The translations under genes were made by a program, and so were the position numbers. The notes below the pieces were generated by a model. That model was not told the origin of the DNA, did no database searches, and was given only the letters and a program-made list of their open reading frames with translations. From Thioclava electrotropha (lineage in GTDB: Bacteria > Pseudomonadota > Alphaproteobacteria > Rhodobacterales > Rhodobacteraceae), in contig NZ_CP053562.1 of NCBI RefSeq assembly GCF_002085925.2, forward strand, positions 1,902,001 through 1,966,000: a stretch of 64,000 nt of DNA, in the 5' to 3' direction. This document shows, one piece after another, positions 35,720 to 47,972 of this stretch (within the stretch, counting starts at the first letter, position 1; the number at the start of each line of letters is the position of its first letter).

Positions 35720-35919
35720 TATGCCAGAACGTAGAGGCGTATGGCCGTGGCAAGCCCCGTCTCGGTGCCGCGATCCACATCAATTTCGGCTGCCAACTCG
35801 TTGAGACCAAGGTTTTTTTCGGTCGCGATATCGCGGAAGGCGCGCCAGAATTCGTCCTCCAGCGTGACCGAGGTGCGGTGCCCGCCCAGCGTCAGAGAGC
35901 GTTTCTTCGGTCGGCTCAT
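35695..35919 (-). CDS. Ribbon-helix-helix domain protein (74 aa)
   Basis: The sequence MSRPKKRSLTLGGHRTSVTL then EDEFWRAFRDIATEKNLGLN matches the RHH_4 family, a putative DNA-binding protein common in alphaproteobacteria. Its 3' end overlaps the convergent olsA by 25 bp. It overlaps the upstream DUF4169 gene by 4 bp. Confidence 0.82.
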   Translation of the reverse strand: MSRPKKRSLTLGGHRTSVTLEDEFWRAFRDIATEKNLGLNELAAEIDVDRGTETGLATAIRLYVLAYYRARAIS

Positions 35920-36098
35920 TCGTCGTGCTCGCGCTGATGCCCGTCGAGATCGCGCCGCTCTTTCGTGGCGCGGCTTTCCTGCAGCGTCTTCTCTGCCTTG
36001 CTGCGCCCGAATTTCTCAGCGTTCACAGAGCCTTGCTCGCGTTTCTTCACGCGGGCCTGCTGTTTGCGAAACTGATTGAGATTGCTGACCTTGCTCAT
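35916..36098 (-). CDS. DUF4169 family protein (60 aa)
   Basis: The short basic protein MSKVSNLNQFRKQQARVKKR, with EKFGRSKAEK, matches DUF4169, regularly found next to the ribbon-helix-helix gene as here. It is highly charged and probably disordered. Function unknown. The start at 36098 is preferred to one two codons earlier by family start. Confidence 0.82.
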   Translation of the reverse strand: MSKVSNLNQFRKQQARVKKREQGSVNAEKFGRSKAEKTLQESRATKERRDLDGHQREHDE

Positions 36099-36172
36099 AG
36101 GCAAAGAGTGCCACAGCCGACCGGATCGGGAAAGGGGCTTGGGCGCGCCCGCATGAGGCGCGCCCGAAAGGT

Positions 36173-37423
36173 TTATTCGACTTCGACCAGCGCGTGGCGC
36201 TTCTTGCCCGCGCTCAGCTTCACCGGGGTCTCCAGATCGGCGGCGGTGAACATGCGGCCCGGATCGGCGCAGGTCTCGTCGTCGACCTTGAGCGCGCCTT
36301 CCGCGATCAGCCGCTTGCCGTCCTTACCCGATTTCGCAAGGCCCGAGCGCACCACGAGCTGCGCGAGGCTGATCCCGTCGCCGAGTTCCTCGACCGTCAG
36401 CGTGAGCGTCGGCAGGTCGTCGCCCACGCCACCTTTCTCGAAGACTTCGCGCGCGGTCGCCTCGGCGGCATGCGCCGCGTCCCAGCCGTGGCAGAGCGCA
36501 GTGACCTCGTTGGCCAGACGCACCTTCGCCGCGTTGATCTCGGAGCCTTCCAGCGCACCCAGGCGCTCGCATTCTTCGACCGGAAGCTCGGTGTAAAGCT
36601 TCAGGAAACGGCCCACATCGGCGTCGGTCGTGTTGCGCCAGAACTGCCAGAACTCGTAAGGGCTCAGCATGTCCGAGTTCAGCCAGATCGCGCCGCCCTG
36701 GCTCTTGCCCATCTTGCGGCCGTCCGAGGTGGTCAGAAGCGGCGAGGTCAGCCCGTAGATCTCGTGATCGAGCACACGGCGCGTCAGGTCGATCCCGTTG
36801 ACGATATTGCCCCACTGGTCCGAGCCGCCCATCTGCAGCAGGCAGCCGTAGCGGCGGTTCAGTTCGAGGAAGTCATAGGCCTGCAGGATCATGTAGTTGA
36901 ATTCGAGGAAGGACAGCGATTGCTCGCGATCCAGCCGCGATTTCACGCTCTCGAAGGACAGCATCCGGTTGACCGAGAAATGCCGCCCGATATCGCGTAG
37001 AAATTCGAGGTAGTTCAGCCCGTCGAGCCATTCCGCGTTGTTCAGCATGAGCGCATCGGTCGGTCCGTCGCCGTAATCGAGGTATTTCGCGAAGACCTGC
37101 TTCATCCCGGCGATGTTTTCGTCGATCGCTTCGGGCGTCAGCAGTGGGCGCTCATCGGAGCGGAACGACGGGTCGCCGACCTTCGTGGTGCCGCCGCCCA
37201 TCAGGGTAATCGGCTTGTGGCCGGTCTTTTGCAGCCAGCGCAGCATCATGATGTTCAGCAGGTGGCCGACATGCAACGACTTCGCCGTCGCATCATAGCC
37301 GATATAAGTCGGCACGACCCCCTTCGCCAAAGCCTCGTCCAGCCCCTGATAATCCGTGCAGTCGGCCAGAAAGCCCCGCTCGATCATCACGCGCATGAAG
37401 TCTGATTTCGGATGGTAGGTCAT
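36173..37423 (-). CDS. tyrS: Tyrosyl-tRNA synthetase
   Basis: The 416-aa class I synthetase has the HIGH-like motif in [13 protein letters not shown], the KMSKS-like motif [10 protein letters not shown] and a C-terminal S4 RNA-binding domain ([20 protein letters not shown]). It charges tRNA-Tyr. AAAGGA lies before the ATG. Divergent from anmK. Confidence 0.98.
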   Translation of the reverse strand: MTYHPKSDFMRVMIERGFLADCTDYQGLDEALAKGVVPTYIGYDATAKSLHVGHLLNIMMLRWLQKTGHKPITLMGGGTTKVGDPSFRSDERPLLTPEAIDENIAGMKQVFAKYLDYGDGPTDALMLNNAEWLDGLNYLEFLRDIGRHFSVNRMLSFESVKSRLDREQSLSFLEFNYMILQAYDFLELNRRYGCLLQMGGSDQWGNIVNGIDLTRRVLDHEIYGLTSPLLTTSDGRKMGKSQGGAIWLNSDMLSPYEFWQFWRNTTDADVGRFLKLYTELPVEECERLGALEGSEINAAKVRLANEVTALCHGWDAAHAAEATAREVFEKGGVGDDLPTLTLTVEELGDGISLAQLVVRSGLAKSGKDGKRLIAEGALKVDDETCADPGRMFTAADLETPVKLSAGKKRHALVEVE

Positions 37424-37482
37424 CGTGCTTGTTCCTTTCGTCTGAGCGTGCGTATATCGGGGCAGGCGACGAGAGGGAAGCC

Positions 37483-38592
37483 ATGTTGAAATCCGGGCCG
37501 GTCTGGGCAGTTGGCGCCATGTCGGGCACGTCCTTGGACGGGGTGGACGCGGCGCTCGTATTGACCGACGGAACCCGCATTCTCGATTTCGGCCGCAGCG
37601 ACTATCGCCCCTATACCGAGGCCGAGCGCGCGACGCTCCATGCAGCTCTCGGGCATTGGCCCGGAGAGCCCGGTGTGGAAGAGGCCTGCGAGGTGGTCGA
37701 GACCGCCCATGCGGAACTGCTCAGCGGATTGGGAGAGGCGCAGCTCGTGGGCTTTCACGGCCAGACGCTCGCCCATGATCCCTACGGGATGCAGGGTCCG
37801 CGCCGCACCCATCAGGCAGGCGATGGCTCGGTTCTGGCCGAGGTGCTGTCGCGCCCCGTGGTCTGGGATTTCCGCTCCACCGATGTGGAGATGGGCGGGC
37901 AGGGCGCGCCGCTCGCGCCGTTCTTCCATTTCGCCTGCGCAAAATACGCCAAGCTCGACGCGCCAGCGGTGTTTCTGAACCTCGGCGGCGTCGGTAATGT
38001 CACCTGGGTCGATCCGCGCCAGCCTTCGGCAGAGGTGCCCGGCGCGGTTCTGGCTTTCGATACCGGCCCCGCCAACGCGCCGATCAACGACCTGATGCGG
38101 CTCCGGCGCAAGGCCGAGTTCGATGCGGGCGGAGAGCTGGCGTTGGCGGGCACGGTCGACGTGGCAGTGGTGGAGGCTTTCCTGACGCATCCCTATTTCC
38201 TGAAAATGCCGCCCAAATCGCTCGACCGGAACGATTTCCACGACATCCTGACCCGCGTCGCGGAGTTGGACGACGCGGATGCCGCGGCCACGTTGACGGC
38301 CTGTGCGGCTGCTTCGGTCGCGCGCGCGGGCGAGCATTACCCGACGCCGCCGAAAGCGATCTATGTCTGCGGCGGCGGGCGGCTCAACACCGCGCTGATG
38401 GTGGCGTTGCAGCGGCGCATGAACGTGCCGGTGCAGCCCGTCGAGGATATCGGGCTCGATGGCGACATGCTCGAGGCACAGGCCTTCGCCTATCTCGCGG
38501 TGCGGGTGGCGCGCGGCATGGCGACCTCGGGGCCCTCCACGACCGGGGTCTCGGCGCTGATCGGCGGCGGCAAGGTCTCGCGGCCCGGCTAA
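37483..38592 (+). CDS. anmK: Anhydro-N-acetylmuramic acid kinase
   Basis: The 369-aa ASKHA-fold kinase starts [20 protein letters not shown], the diagnostic AnmK motif, and has [12 protein letters not shown] and YVCGGGRLN later. It phosphorylates anhydroMurNAc in peptidoglycan recycling. The ATG at 37483 has GAGAGGGAAG upstream. It is divergent from tyrS, a common arrangement in Rhodobacterales. Confidence 0.96.
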   Translation: MLKSGPVWAVGAMSGTSLDGVDAALVLTDGTRILDFGRSDYRPYTEAERATLHAALGHWPGEPGVEEACEVVETAHAELLSGLGEAQLVGFHGQTLAHDPYGMQGPRRTHQAGDGSVLAEVLSRPVVWDFRSTDVEMGGQGAPLAPFFHFACAKYAKLDAPAVFLNLGGVGNVTWVDPRQPSAEVPGAVLAFDTGPANAPINDLMRLRRKAEFDAGGELALAGTVDVAVVEAFLTHPYFLKMPPKSLDRNDFHDILTRVAELDDADAAATLTACAAASVARAGEHYPTPPKAIYVCGGGRLNTALMVALQRRMNVPVQPVEDIGLDGDMLEAQAFAYLAVRVARGMATSGPSTTGVSALIGGGKVSRPG

Positions 38593-38670
38593 TTTCGCAT
38601 CACTTGACGCCGATCATGCCGCGCCGCGGCGGACGGCGCTAGGATTGGCCTCAACGCAGAGGGTAATTCT

Positions 38671-39117
38671 ATGTCTCAAACTCCAACCGATCCCTGTCCC
38701 ACGCCGCAGGCGCGCAAGCAGGCCCCGTTCTCGAACCGGGCCGCCGCAGTCTTTCTCGCGGGGCTCAGCTTCGTCGTCATGGTCATCTCCGGCCTCGTCG
38801 TCAGCATCGCGCCCTCGGGCCGGGTGGCGCGGGATATCGACTGGTCGCTCCTCGCGCTGAACCGCGCCGATTGGGAGCTTTTGCACTTCGCGATGGGGGT
38901 GCTCTTCATCTTCGCCGGGGTCTGGCACATCAAGCTGCACTGGCCGGTGATCCGCAACCTGCTGTGGTCGGCGGCGGCGCAGACGCTGTGCCACCGGCGC
39001 GAACTGGCGCTGGCGGTCGGGCTGGTGGGTGCGGTGATCGTGCTGACGCTGCTCTGGTGGCCGCCGGTCAGCTGGCTCGATCAACTGTCCCGCTGGGCGA
39101 GCATCGGGCTCTGGTGA
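38671..39117 (+). CDS. DUF4405-like membrane protein
   Basis: The 148-aa protein has three hydrophobic helices (AVFLAGLSFVVMVISGLVVS, LHFAMGVLFIFAGVWHIKLH, LALAVGLVGAVIVLTLLWWP). His residues in the second helix fit DUF4405, a family related to cytochrome-b-like membrane subunits. GAGGG precedes the start. Function unknown; haem binding is possible but not shown. Confidence 0.75.
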   Translation: MSQTPTDPCPTPQARKQAPFSNRAAAVFLAGLSFVVMVISGLVVSIAPSGRVARDIDWSLLALNRADWELLHFAMGVLFIFAGVWHIKLHWPVIRNLLWSAAAQTLCHRRELALAVGLVGAVIVLTLLWWPPVSWLDQLSRWASIGLW

Positions 39118-39546
39118 TCAGCGGGGGATGTCGAAGCTTCTCGGGGCCAGCTCGAACCCCTCGAAGCGAAAGCCCGGCGAGACGGTGCAGCTGACGAGGC
39201 TCCACGCCCCGGTCGAGCGCGCCGATTGCCACTGGCCCGCGGGCACGATCCCCTGCGGTTGATCGCCGCCAAGCACGTCGGGGCCCAACAGTAGTTCCAG
39301 CACCGGCCCCGCCTCCTGCGGCGCAATGTCGAGCTGCACCGGGGCGCCTGCGTGGAAATGCCAGATCTCGGTCGCGTCCACCCGGTGCCAATGGCTGCGC
39401 TCGCCCGCCTTGAGCAGGAAATAGATGCACGTACCCGAAGGGCGCGCGCCGTCTGCGGCCTCCGCCTCCCAGGTCTGGCGGTAATGCCCGCCCTCGGGAT
39501 GGGGCGCGAGGCCGAGGGCTTCGATGATCGCGTCGGCCTCACTCAT
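39118..39546 (-). CDS. Cupin protein, DUF985 (Cupin_5) family
   Basis: The 142-aa protein has LGLAPHPEGGHYRQTWEA, SHWHRVDATEIWHFHAGAPV and VSCTVSPGFRFEGFELA, the layout of the DUF985 cupin family. The likely ligand is a metal or sugar-like small molecule; activity unknown. The start overlaps the stop of the dehalogenase gene by 4 bp (ATGA), so the two are coupled. Confidence 0.88.
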   Translation of the reverse strand: MSEADAIIEALGLAPHPEGGHYRQTWEAEAADGARPSGTCIYFLLKAGERSHWHRVDATEIWHFHAGAPVQLDIAPQEAGPVLELLLGPDVLGGDQPQGIVPAGQWQSARSTGAWSLVSCTVSPGFRFEGFELAPRSFDIPR

Positions 39547-40217
39547 GCGAAAAGCTCCTTCGCCAGCGTCTCGAAATCGGGCGCAATCGCGTCCCATTCC
39601 TCGCTCGGCACAAGGTCCTTGTCCTGAGCGGGCCCGTATTCGGTGGGGCGCGGAACGAAAGCGGTCCGTAGCCCCAAGGGCCGGGCGGCTGCGAGATCGT
39701 CATTATGCGCGGCCACCATCATCACCTCTTCGGGCGGCAGGCGCAGCGCGGCACAGGAGGCCAGGTAGACCACGGGCTTGGGCTTGTAGTCGCGCGCGAT
39801 ATCCGCGCCAAGGATGCAATCCCACGGCAGCCGCGCATGGCGCGCAAGCCGCGTCATCAGCGCGATGGACCCGTTGGAGCAGGGCGCGATGATCGCATGA
39901 CGCTTCAGCGCGTGAAGACCGCCGACCACATCGGGCCACGGGCTGAGCCGCTCCCAGACATGCGACAGGCTATCGGGCGCCGAGACCGCGAAGCGTTTCG
40001 CCACCCGGTGCAGGTTCTCGCGATGCAGGTCGTCGAGCGCCACATAGCCGCGTCCGCCGTCCCGAATTCGCCGCATCGCAGGATCGTATTCGGCGCGCCA
40101 CGCATCGGCGAAGGCAAGGGAATCGATCCCGGGAAAGGCGATCTCCACCTCATGCGCGACCGAGTTGCGCCAATCGACACAGGTGCCGAACACATCGAAA
40201 ATCAGAGCCTTGATCAT
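39543..40217 (-). CDS. Haloacid dehalogenase type II-like hydrolase
   Basis: The 224-aa HAD-fold protein starts MIKALIFDVFGTCVDWRNSV (nucleophile Asp), has APCSNGSIALM, the Lys in DYKPKPVVYL and an acidic motif (AAHNDDLAAA). It resembles L-2-haloacid dehalogenases, but many such proteins act on phosphorylated metabolites. It forms an operon with the cupin gene downstream. Confidence 0.88.
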   Translation of the reverse strand: MIKALIFDVFGTCVDWRNSVAHEVEIAFPGIDSLAFADAWRAEYDPAMRRIRDGGRGYVALDDLHRENLHRVAKRFAVSAPDSLSHVWERLSPWPDVVGGLHALKRHAIIAPCSNGSIALMTRLARHARLPWDCILGADIARDYKPKPVVYLASCAALRLPPEEVMMVAAHNDDLAAARPLGLRTAFVPRPTEYGPAQDKDLVPSEEWDAIAPDFETLAKELFA

Positions 40218-40301
40218 GGCCCGACAGTGACGCGGATCGCGGCGCAGCGCAATCGCCCCTTCGGCTTGGCTCAAATATCCTCGCCGAAGGCGAAACGAAA
40301 A

Positions 40302-40331
40302 CCCCCGGCGAAGCGCGTGCTCCGCCGGGGG
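40302..40331 (-). terminator. Rho-independent terminator after eno
   Basis: On the minus strand a CCCCCGGCGGA / TTCGCCGGGGG-like stem is followed by TTTTCGTTTC. It lies 26 bp after the enolase stop. Confidence 0.75.
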
Positions 40332-40357
40332 CTTGGGTGTCTCAATTCAAGGTACGC

Positions 40358-42633
<2,276 letters not shown>

Positions 42634-42697
42634 GGGGCGCTCCTGACCGGATGGTCAAGGCCCACCTAGCGCGGGCGTGATCGGCCTTCAAGGCGCG

Positions 42698-43417
42698 TCA
42701 CGAACTGGGATGCGCCCGGGTGACGATGCCGCCGATATCGGCCCAGATCGGCAGATGATCCGAGGCCACCCGCGCCAGCGGCGTATCCAGTACGCCCTTG
42801 CGCACCACCCGCAACCCCGGCGAGGTCACGATCCGGTCGAGCTGGCCGATCGGCGCGCGCGAGGGGTAGGTCGCGCCCGGCGCGTGGATGTGAAACCCGG
42901 TCAGCGCCTCGAACCCGTGCCGCGCGCGCCATTCGTTGAAATCACCGATGGCGAGAGCGGGGTGCGGTTTCACCCCGGCCATGATCTCCGCGATCCGCGC
43001 CCATTGTTCGCGCCGATCCGTGCGCCGCAGCCCCAGATGCGCCGCGATCAGCAGGAAGGGCGCGCCGCTGTCGGGCGCGATATTCACCGCGATGGCGCCG
43101 CGTGGCTCGAGACCGGGCAGGGTGACCGGTTCGACCCCCAGCACCCGCGAGCCGCGCCGCACCAGCACGACCTGCCCATGCCAGCCCAACGAGGCGGCGG
43201 TGGTGCGGGGCATGTCGTGGCGGATGAAGTCGGTTTCTTCCTCGATCAGCTTTTGCGGCAGCGCCGCCGGTCGCTCGCCCATGCGCTTGTCGACCTCCTG
43301 CAAGGCGATCACATCGGCATGCAGCGCATTGATGACATTCACGACCCGCGCCGGATCATGCTTGCGGTCGGTCCCCACGCATTTGTGCAGATTGTAGGAG
43401 GCGATCCGAAGTGTCAT
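42698..43417 (-). CDS. Endonuclease/exonuclease/phosphatase family protein
   Basis: The 239-aa protein has the fold's motifs: SYNLHKCVG, VIALQEVDKR, IAAHLGLRRTD, LAIGDFNEW, and ASDHLPIWADI near the end. The family covers DNA repair nucleases, DNases and phospholipid phosphatases; this branch is often called an uncharacterised hydrolase. It lies close to the SelO gene on the same strand, 27 bp downstream. Confidence 0.9.
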   Translation of the reverse strand: MTLRIASYNLHKCVGTDRKHDPARVVNVINALHADVIALQEVDKRMGERPAALPQKLIEEETDFIRHDMPRTTAASLGWHGQVVLVRRGSRVLGVEPVTLPGLEPRGAIAVNIAPDSGAPFLLIAAHLGLRRTDRREQWARIAEIMAGVKPHPALAIGDFNEWRARHGFEALTGFHIHAPGATYPSRAPIGQLDRIVTSPGLRVVRKGVLDTPLARVASDHLPIWADIGGIVTRAHPSS

Positions 43418-43444
43418 TTTTATGAGTGCCTTACAGGGTGATCT

Positions 43445-44875
43445 TCATATGCCACAGAAGGTCCGATACACCCGTTCATCGGATTTCGGCGCGGCTTCAT
43501 ACTCGGCGTAACGCGGATCTTCAGCATAGGGATCCGCGAGCGCGGCCATGAGGCTATGGAGCGGGCCGTCATCGCCATCGACCGCCGCCGCGATCATCTC
43601 TTCGATCCGGTGATTGCGCGGGATGCGGAGCGGGTTCGCGGCGGCCATGACGGAGCGCGGATCGTCCTCGCTGGCGATCCGCTTCTCCCAGCCCTCGCGC
43701 CAGAGATCGAAGGCCATCGGCTCTGTGAATTCCTTTCCCGCCGCCTTAGGATCGCGCCGCAACGCACTGAAGACGCGCGTGAAATCGGCTTTCTCGGTCG
43801 ACATGCGGTTCAGCAGGTCTTCGATCAGGGGCAGATCGTCTTCGGTCGCCTCCGCGATGCCGATCTTGCGACCCATCAGCCGCAGCCATTCGCGCTGATA
43901 GACGCCGATGAAGCTGTCGACCGCGGCGCTCGCCTGCTCAATGGCGGCATCGTCCTCGCCGATCAGCGGCATCAGACAGGTCGCGAATTGCGCGAGGTTC
44001 CAGACCGCTACTTGCGGCTGGCGCGCATAGGCATAACGCCCTTGCTGGTCGATGGAAGAGAACACGCGCCCCGGATGGTAATGGTCCATGAAAGCACAGG
44101 GGCCATAATCGATCGTCTCGCCCGAAAGCGCCATGTTGTCGGTGTTCATCACGCCATGGATGAAGCCGATTGCCATCCATTTCGCGACCAGCTCGCCTTG
44201 CTTCGCTGCGACCGCGCGCAGCACCTCTAGCGGCGTTTCGCAATCGGGATAGTGGCGCTCTATCAATGTGTTGAGGAGCGTCCTTAATCCATCGCGGTCA
44301 TTGCGCGCCGCAAAATACTGGAAGGTGCCGACGCGGATATGGCTGCGCGCGACGCGGGTCAGGATCGCACCGGGACGCCCCGAGGCGTCGCGCACCACCG
44401 TCTCGCCCGTGCGCACCGCCGCCAGCGCGCGCGTCGTCGGCACGCCCAGCTTCGCCATCGCTTCGCTGAGCACATATTCGCGCAGCACCGGGCCGATCCA
44501 CGCCCGCCCGTCAGAGCGTCCGCGCGAAAACGGCGTGCGGCCCGCGCCTTTCAATTGCAGATCGAACCGCGCGCCGTCCGGCGCCACGATCTCGCCCAGC
44601 AGCACCGCGCGCCCGTCGCCCAGACGCGGCACGAAGCCGCCAAACTGGTGGCCCGCATAGGCCTGCGCGATCGGCTCGGCACCGTCGGGCATCGTATTGC
44701 CCGCCAGCATCGCGAGCCCCTCGGGGCTTTCCAGCCAATCGGCATCGAGGCCCAAACGCGCGGCAAGGTCGCGGTTCAGGATCACCAGCTCGGGCGCTTT
44801 GACCGGTTGGGGCGGCTGACGCTCGAAGAAGCTGTCGGGCAGGCGGGCATAGCTGTTGTCGAAGGGAATGGTCAT
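43445..44875 (-). CDS. selO: Protein adenylyltransferase SelO
   Basis: The 476-aa pseudokinase-fold enzyme (YdiU/SelO) transfers AMP from ATP to Ser, Thr or Tyr of proteins, and is linked to redox stress. Segments: QAYAGHQFGGFVPRLGDGRA, KGAGRTPFSRGRSDGRAWIG, GVMNTDNMALSGETIDYGPC. It ends TFCGI, a conserved C-terminal Cys that is selenocysteine in eukaryotic SelO. AAGGAG precedes the start. Confidence 0.95.
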   Translation of the reverse strand: MTIPFDNSYARLPDSFFERQPPQPVKAPELVILNRDLAARLGLDADWLESPEGLAMLAGNTMPDGAEPIAQAYAGHQFGGFVPRLGDGRAVLLGEIVAPDGARFDLQLKGAGRTPFSRGRSDGRAWIGPVLREYVLSEAMAKLGVPTTRALAAVRTGETVVRDASGRPGAILTRVARSHIRVGTFQYFAARNDRDGLRTLLNTLIERHYPDCETPLEVLRAVAAKQGELVAKWMAIGFIHGVMNTDNMALSGETIDYGPCAFMDHYHPGRVFSSIDQQGRYAYARQPQVAVWNLAQFATCLMPLIGEDDAAIEQASAAVDSFIGVYQREWLRLMGRKIGIAEATEDDLPLIEDLLNRMSTEKADFTRVFSALRRDPKAAGKEFTEPMAFDLWREGWEKRIASEDDPRSVMAAANPLRIPRNHRIEEMIAAAVDGDDGPLHSLMAALADPYAEDPRYAEYEAAPKSDERVYRTFCGI

Positions 44876-44944
44876 GGGGTCTCCTTGCCTCCCTATCTAA
44901 GCCATGTGCCGGTCAATCCAATCCCCGCGGATGACCCGCAGCCC

Positions 44945-46054
44945 TCAATGGTCCATATCGGGCAGGCCTTCGCGCGATAGCAGCACCGCCAAGGGCCTCA
45001 GGCGCGGGCTTTGGGCGCAAATGATCATCAGCGCCACCATGATCGGCACGGCGAGGAACATCCCCGGCAGCCCCCAGACCGCCCCCCAGAAGGCGAGCGA
45101 GATGATGATCCCGAAGCTCGACAGCCGCAGCGCATGGCCCATCAGCATCGGGTCGATCACGTTGCCGATCACGAATTGCAGGATGCCGACCGCGACCAGC
45201 ACCGTGCCTGCGGTGTAGGGGTTCTGCGTCAGCACATAGACCGCGAGCGTCGCGATGACGGTTGCGATGATCGAGCCGATCGAAGGGATGAAGTTCAGCG
45301 CGAAGGTGATGATCGCGACGGGTAGCGCCAGATCGAACCCGCCCACGGTGAAGACGCCATAGACCGCGACGGCGGTGACCGCGCTGACGATGGCTTTCAC
45401 GAGAAGGTAGTGGTTCACCCGGCGCATGATCGTGCCGACCATTCGCGCGATCCGCTCGGCGCTCTCGGAATCACCCATCAGCGAGTTGAGCTTGGCGTCG
45501 AACCAGATCCGCTCGGCAAAGAGGAAGCCCACGAAGAGAATGATCAGGATCGTGGCCGACAGCAGGTTCGAGGCCTGACCCGCCAAGGTCGTCAGATAGC
45601 CCGCCACCTGAATGCTCTGCATCGATTCCAGAACCGATTGTTCGACCTCGGGGCCCATCCAGCCGAAGAGCTGCGCGATCGCCTGCTGCGCGGGGCCCGC
45701 ATAGTTCAGCACCATCGTCACGACCGTGTTCACCTGAGAGATCAGCACCGCGCTCAGCGTCAACAGCCCGCCCGCGATCAGCGCCAGCGCCACCAGCGAC
45801 GCCAGACGCGGCGGAATCGAGACCGGCCCGATCCGCAGCCGCCCGACCGCGTTGATCGCCTCGGAGGTCAGCGAAAACAGGATGATCGCGATGGCCAGAG
45901 AGATCAGGATGAATTTCGCCTGCACCATCAGGAACAGCGCCAGCGCGAAGGCGATGATGCCCAGAAGCACATTGGTGAGCGCACGCGGCTCGAACGCGCG
46001 TCCATCGATCAGGGCAGGGTGGCCCTCATCGGGAGTGTCCTTCATCTTCATCAT
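44945..46054 (-). CDS. AI-2E family (PerM-like) transporter
   Basis: The protein of about 369 aa has eight hydrophobic segments and the AI-2E pattern near the end (FNFIPSIGSIIATVIATLAV, GNVIDPMLMGHALRLSSFGI). Members export autoinducer 2 or act as sodium/proton antiporters; the substrate here is unknown. Three in-frame ATGs occur at 46054, 46051 and 46045 close to AGGA, so the exact start is uncertain by a few residues. Confidence 0.9.
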   Translation of the reverse strand: MMKMKDTPDEGHPALIDGRAFEPRALTNVLLGIIAFALALFLMVQAKFILISLAIAIILFSLTSEAINAVGRLRIGPVSIPPRLASLVALALIAGGLLTLSAVLISQVNTVVTMVLNYAGPAQQAIAQLFGWMGPEVEQSVLESMQSIQVAGYLTTLAGQASNLLSATILIILFVGFLFAERIWFDAKLNSLMGDSESAERIARMVGTIMRRVNHYLLVKAIVSAVTAVAVYGVFTVGGFDLALPVAIITFALNFIPSIGSIIATVIATLAVYVLTQNPYTAGTVLVAVGILQFVIGNVIDPMLMGHALRLSSFGIIISLAFWGAVWGLPGMFLAVPIMVALMIICAQSPRLRPLAVLLSREGLPDMDH

Positions 46055-46224
46055 CTTCCTGTGCCTGACCCTGACGGGGGCGTAACCTGTTTTTCTTATG
46101 CTAGGAGCCGCCGCGCAGGCGCGCAAGCGCCGAACCCGCGTGATTTCAGGGCTTTTTCATGACCTGCGCATTATTCCGGATCGGGTCTTGCATCCCGCCC
46201 GGATTTGCGGATAAACCCGCCGGC

Positions 46225-46314
46225 GGAGCGGTGGCCGAGTGGTCGAAGGCGCACGCCTGGAAAGTGTGTAGGCGGGGAACCGTCTCGAGGGTTCGAATCC
46301 CTTCCGCTCCGCCA
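46225..46314 (+). tRNA. tRNA-Ser (GGA)
   Basis: The 90-nt gene starts GGAGCGGTGGCCGAGTGG, has anticodon GGA (CCTGGAAAG), a long variable arm, and ends CCGCTCCGCCA. Confidence 0.97.
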
Positions 46315-46421
46315 CAATCCCCCAGCATTCGCCAATAATACCCGCTTTGCGCTGGCCGCGCGTGATCTCCTTTCGACCATGTCCACGCGGGCAGGCGCGC
46401 CGCCCGCGTGTCCGGGTCACG

Positions 46422-47624
46422 TCATCCTACCACGTTGAACGCGGGCCCGTAGGGATAGCCGGTGATGTCCTCGCCGCCGTCCTCGGTGATCACGAGGATG
46501 TCGTGCTCGCGATAGCCGCCCGCTCCGGGCTGGCCCTCGGGGATCGTCAGCATCGGCTCCATCGAGATCACCATGCCGGGCTCCAGCACCGTGTCGATAT
46601 CCTCGCGCAGCTCCAGCCCCGCTTCGCGCCCGTAGTAATGCGACAGCACCCCGAAGCTGTGGCCATAGCCGAAGGTGCGGTATTGCAGCAGGTCGCGCTC
46701 GGCGAAGAAGGCGTTGATCTTCTCGGTCACGTCGGCGCAGCTCGCGCCGGGCTTAAGCAAGCTCATTCCGTATTCATGGGCGGCGACATTCGCCTCCCAG
46801 ATCGCGCGCGAGGCGTCGTCGACCTCGCCCACGAAGAGCGTCCGCTCCAACGCCGTGTAATAGCCCGAGATCATCGGGAAGGTGTTGAGCGACAGGATAT
46901 CGCCGCGCTGCAGGACGCGTCCCGTCACCGGGTTATGCGCGCCGTCGGTGTTGATGCCCGACTGGAACCAGACCCAGGTGTCGCGATACTCGGCCTCGGG
47001 AAAGCGCTTGGCGATCTCCAGCTCCATCGCGTCGCGGCCCGCCATCGCAACGTCGATCTCGCGCACGCCCTCGCGGATCGCCTCGCGGATCGCATAGCCG
47101 CCCACATCCGCGACGGCCGCGCCTTGCCGGATCAGCGCGATCTCGGCGGGGGATTTGTGCATCCGTTGCCGCATCGTGGCGGGGGCGATGTCATGCGTCT
47201 GCGAGGGCTCGAGGAAATCCTGCAGGAGCGCCGCCTGCGCAAGCGTCAGGTGATCGGATTCGACGCCCAGCACGCGGCGCTTGCCCGTCACCGAAGCGAT
47301 CGCGCGCCAGTAATTGTTCCGCGCCCAGTCGGTATAGGTGATGTTGTCGCCATGGCAGCGCCGCCACGGCTGCGCGGCATCGATCCCCGCCGAGATTGTC
47401 ACGCTGTCGGTCGGTGTCACGACCAGCGCATAGGGCCGCCCGAAGGCGCAATACAGAAAGCCCGAGTAATAGGCGATGTTGTGCATCGAGGTGAACAGGC
47501 AGGCGTCAATGCCCGCCTCGGTCATCGCCGCGCGCAGACCCGCGAGCCGTGCGTCGTATTCGGTGGCGGCGAAGGGCAGGATGCGCTCGCCTTGGTGAAA
47601 TCGGTAAAAAGCAGGACGGTCCAT
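46422..47624 (-). CDS. Creatinase (creatine amidinohydrolase)
   Basis: The 400-aa pita-bread-fold enzyme resembles Pseudomonas creatinase along its whole length: FTSMHNIAYYSGFLYCAFGR, GIDAAQPWRR, TWVWFQSGINTDGAHNPVT with the catalytic His, LSNTFPMI-like LSLNTFPMISGYYTALERTL, YRTFGYGHSFGVLSHYYGRE and MVISMEPML with the active Glu. It hydrolyses creatine to sarcosine and urea and needs no metal, unlike related aminopeptidases. The ATG at 47624 has GGAAG 8 bases upstream. It is divergent from a BCCT carrier gene, suggesting uptake and breakdown of a quaternary amine or creatine. Confidence 0.92.
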   Translation of the reverse strand: MDRPAFYRFHQGERILPFAATEYDARLAGLRAAMTEAGIDACLFTSMHNIAYYSGFLYCAFGRPYALVVTPTDSVTISAGIDAAQPWRRCHGDNITYTDWARNNYWRAIASVTGKRRVLGVESDHLTLAQAALLQDFLEPSQTHDIAPATMRQRMHKSPAEIALIRQGAAVADVGGYAIREAIREGVREIDVAMAGRDAMELEIAKRFPEAEYRDTWVWFQSGINTDGAHNPVTGRVLQRGDILSLNTFPMISGYYTALERTLFVGEVDDASRAIWEANVAAHEYGMSLLKPGASCADVTEKINAFFAERDLLQYRTFGYGHSFGVLSHYYGREAGLELREDIDTVLEPGMVISMEPMLTIPEGQPGAGGYREHDILVITEDGGEDITGYPYGPAFNVVG

Positions 47625-47972
47625 CGGCACTCTTCCTTATCAGAGGCCACAGCGCGCCGAGGGATGATCTTCCCCCGTCGCGCGCTGCGACAAAGCAAGA
47701 TCCCGGCGTGCAGGATGGGTGAGACAGGGCGGGCGCAAGCTGCGCCGGCGACGCCATCGCCTTCAGCCCTGAGCGGCAGATTGAGCGAAAACCGCCTCGC
47801 TGCCAAGCCCATCCATTCCGTCGGGTGCGATTTGCTTTTTCATAAATCGGCGGAACCCGGCGCACGCATGAAACATTGATCGATCCGAGGGAACCCTGCC
47901 GAGACGTGCGGGGATTGGGCGCCCAGTCTCGTCAACCGACGCGATCCGGCGCACCAACAGAAAGGGAGACCA
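47625..47972. other. Divergent promoter region, creatinase / BCCT carrier
   Basis: These 348 bp lie between the two divergent genes. No coding frame is convincing. Promoters for both directions must be here; no clear operator or riboswitch-like fold was recognised. Confidence 0.5.
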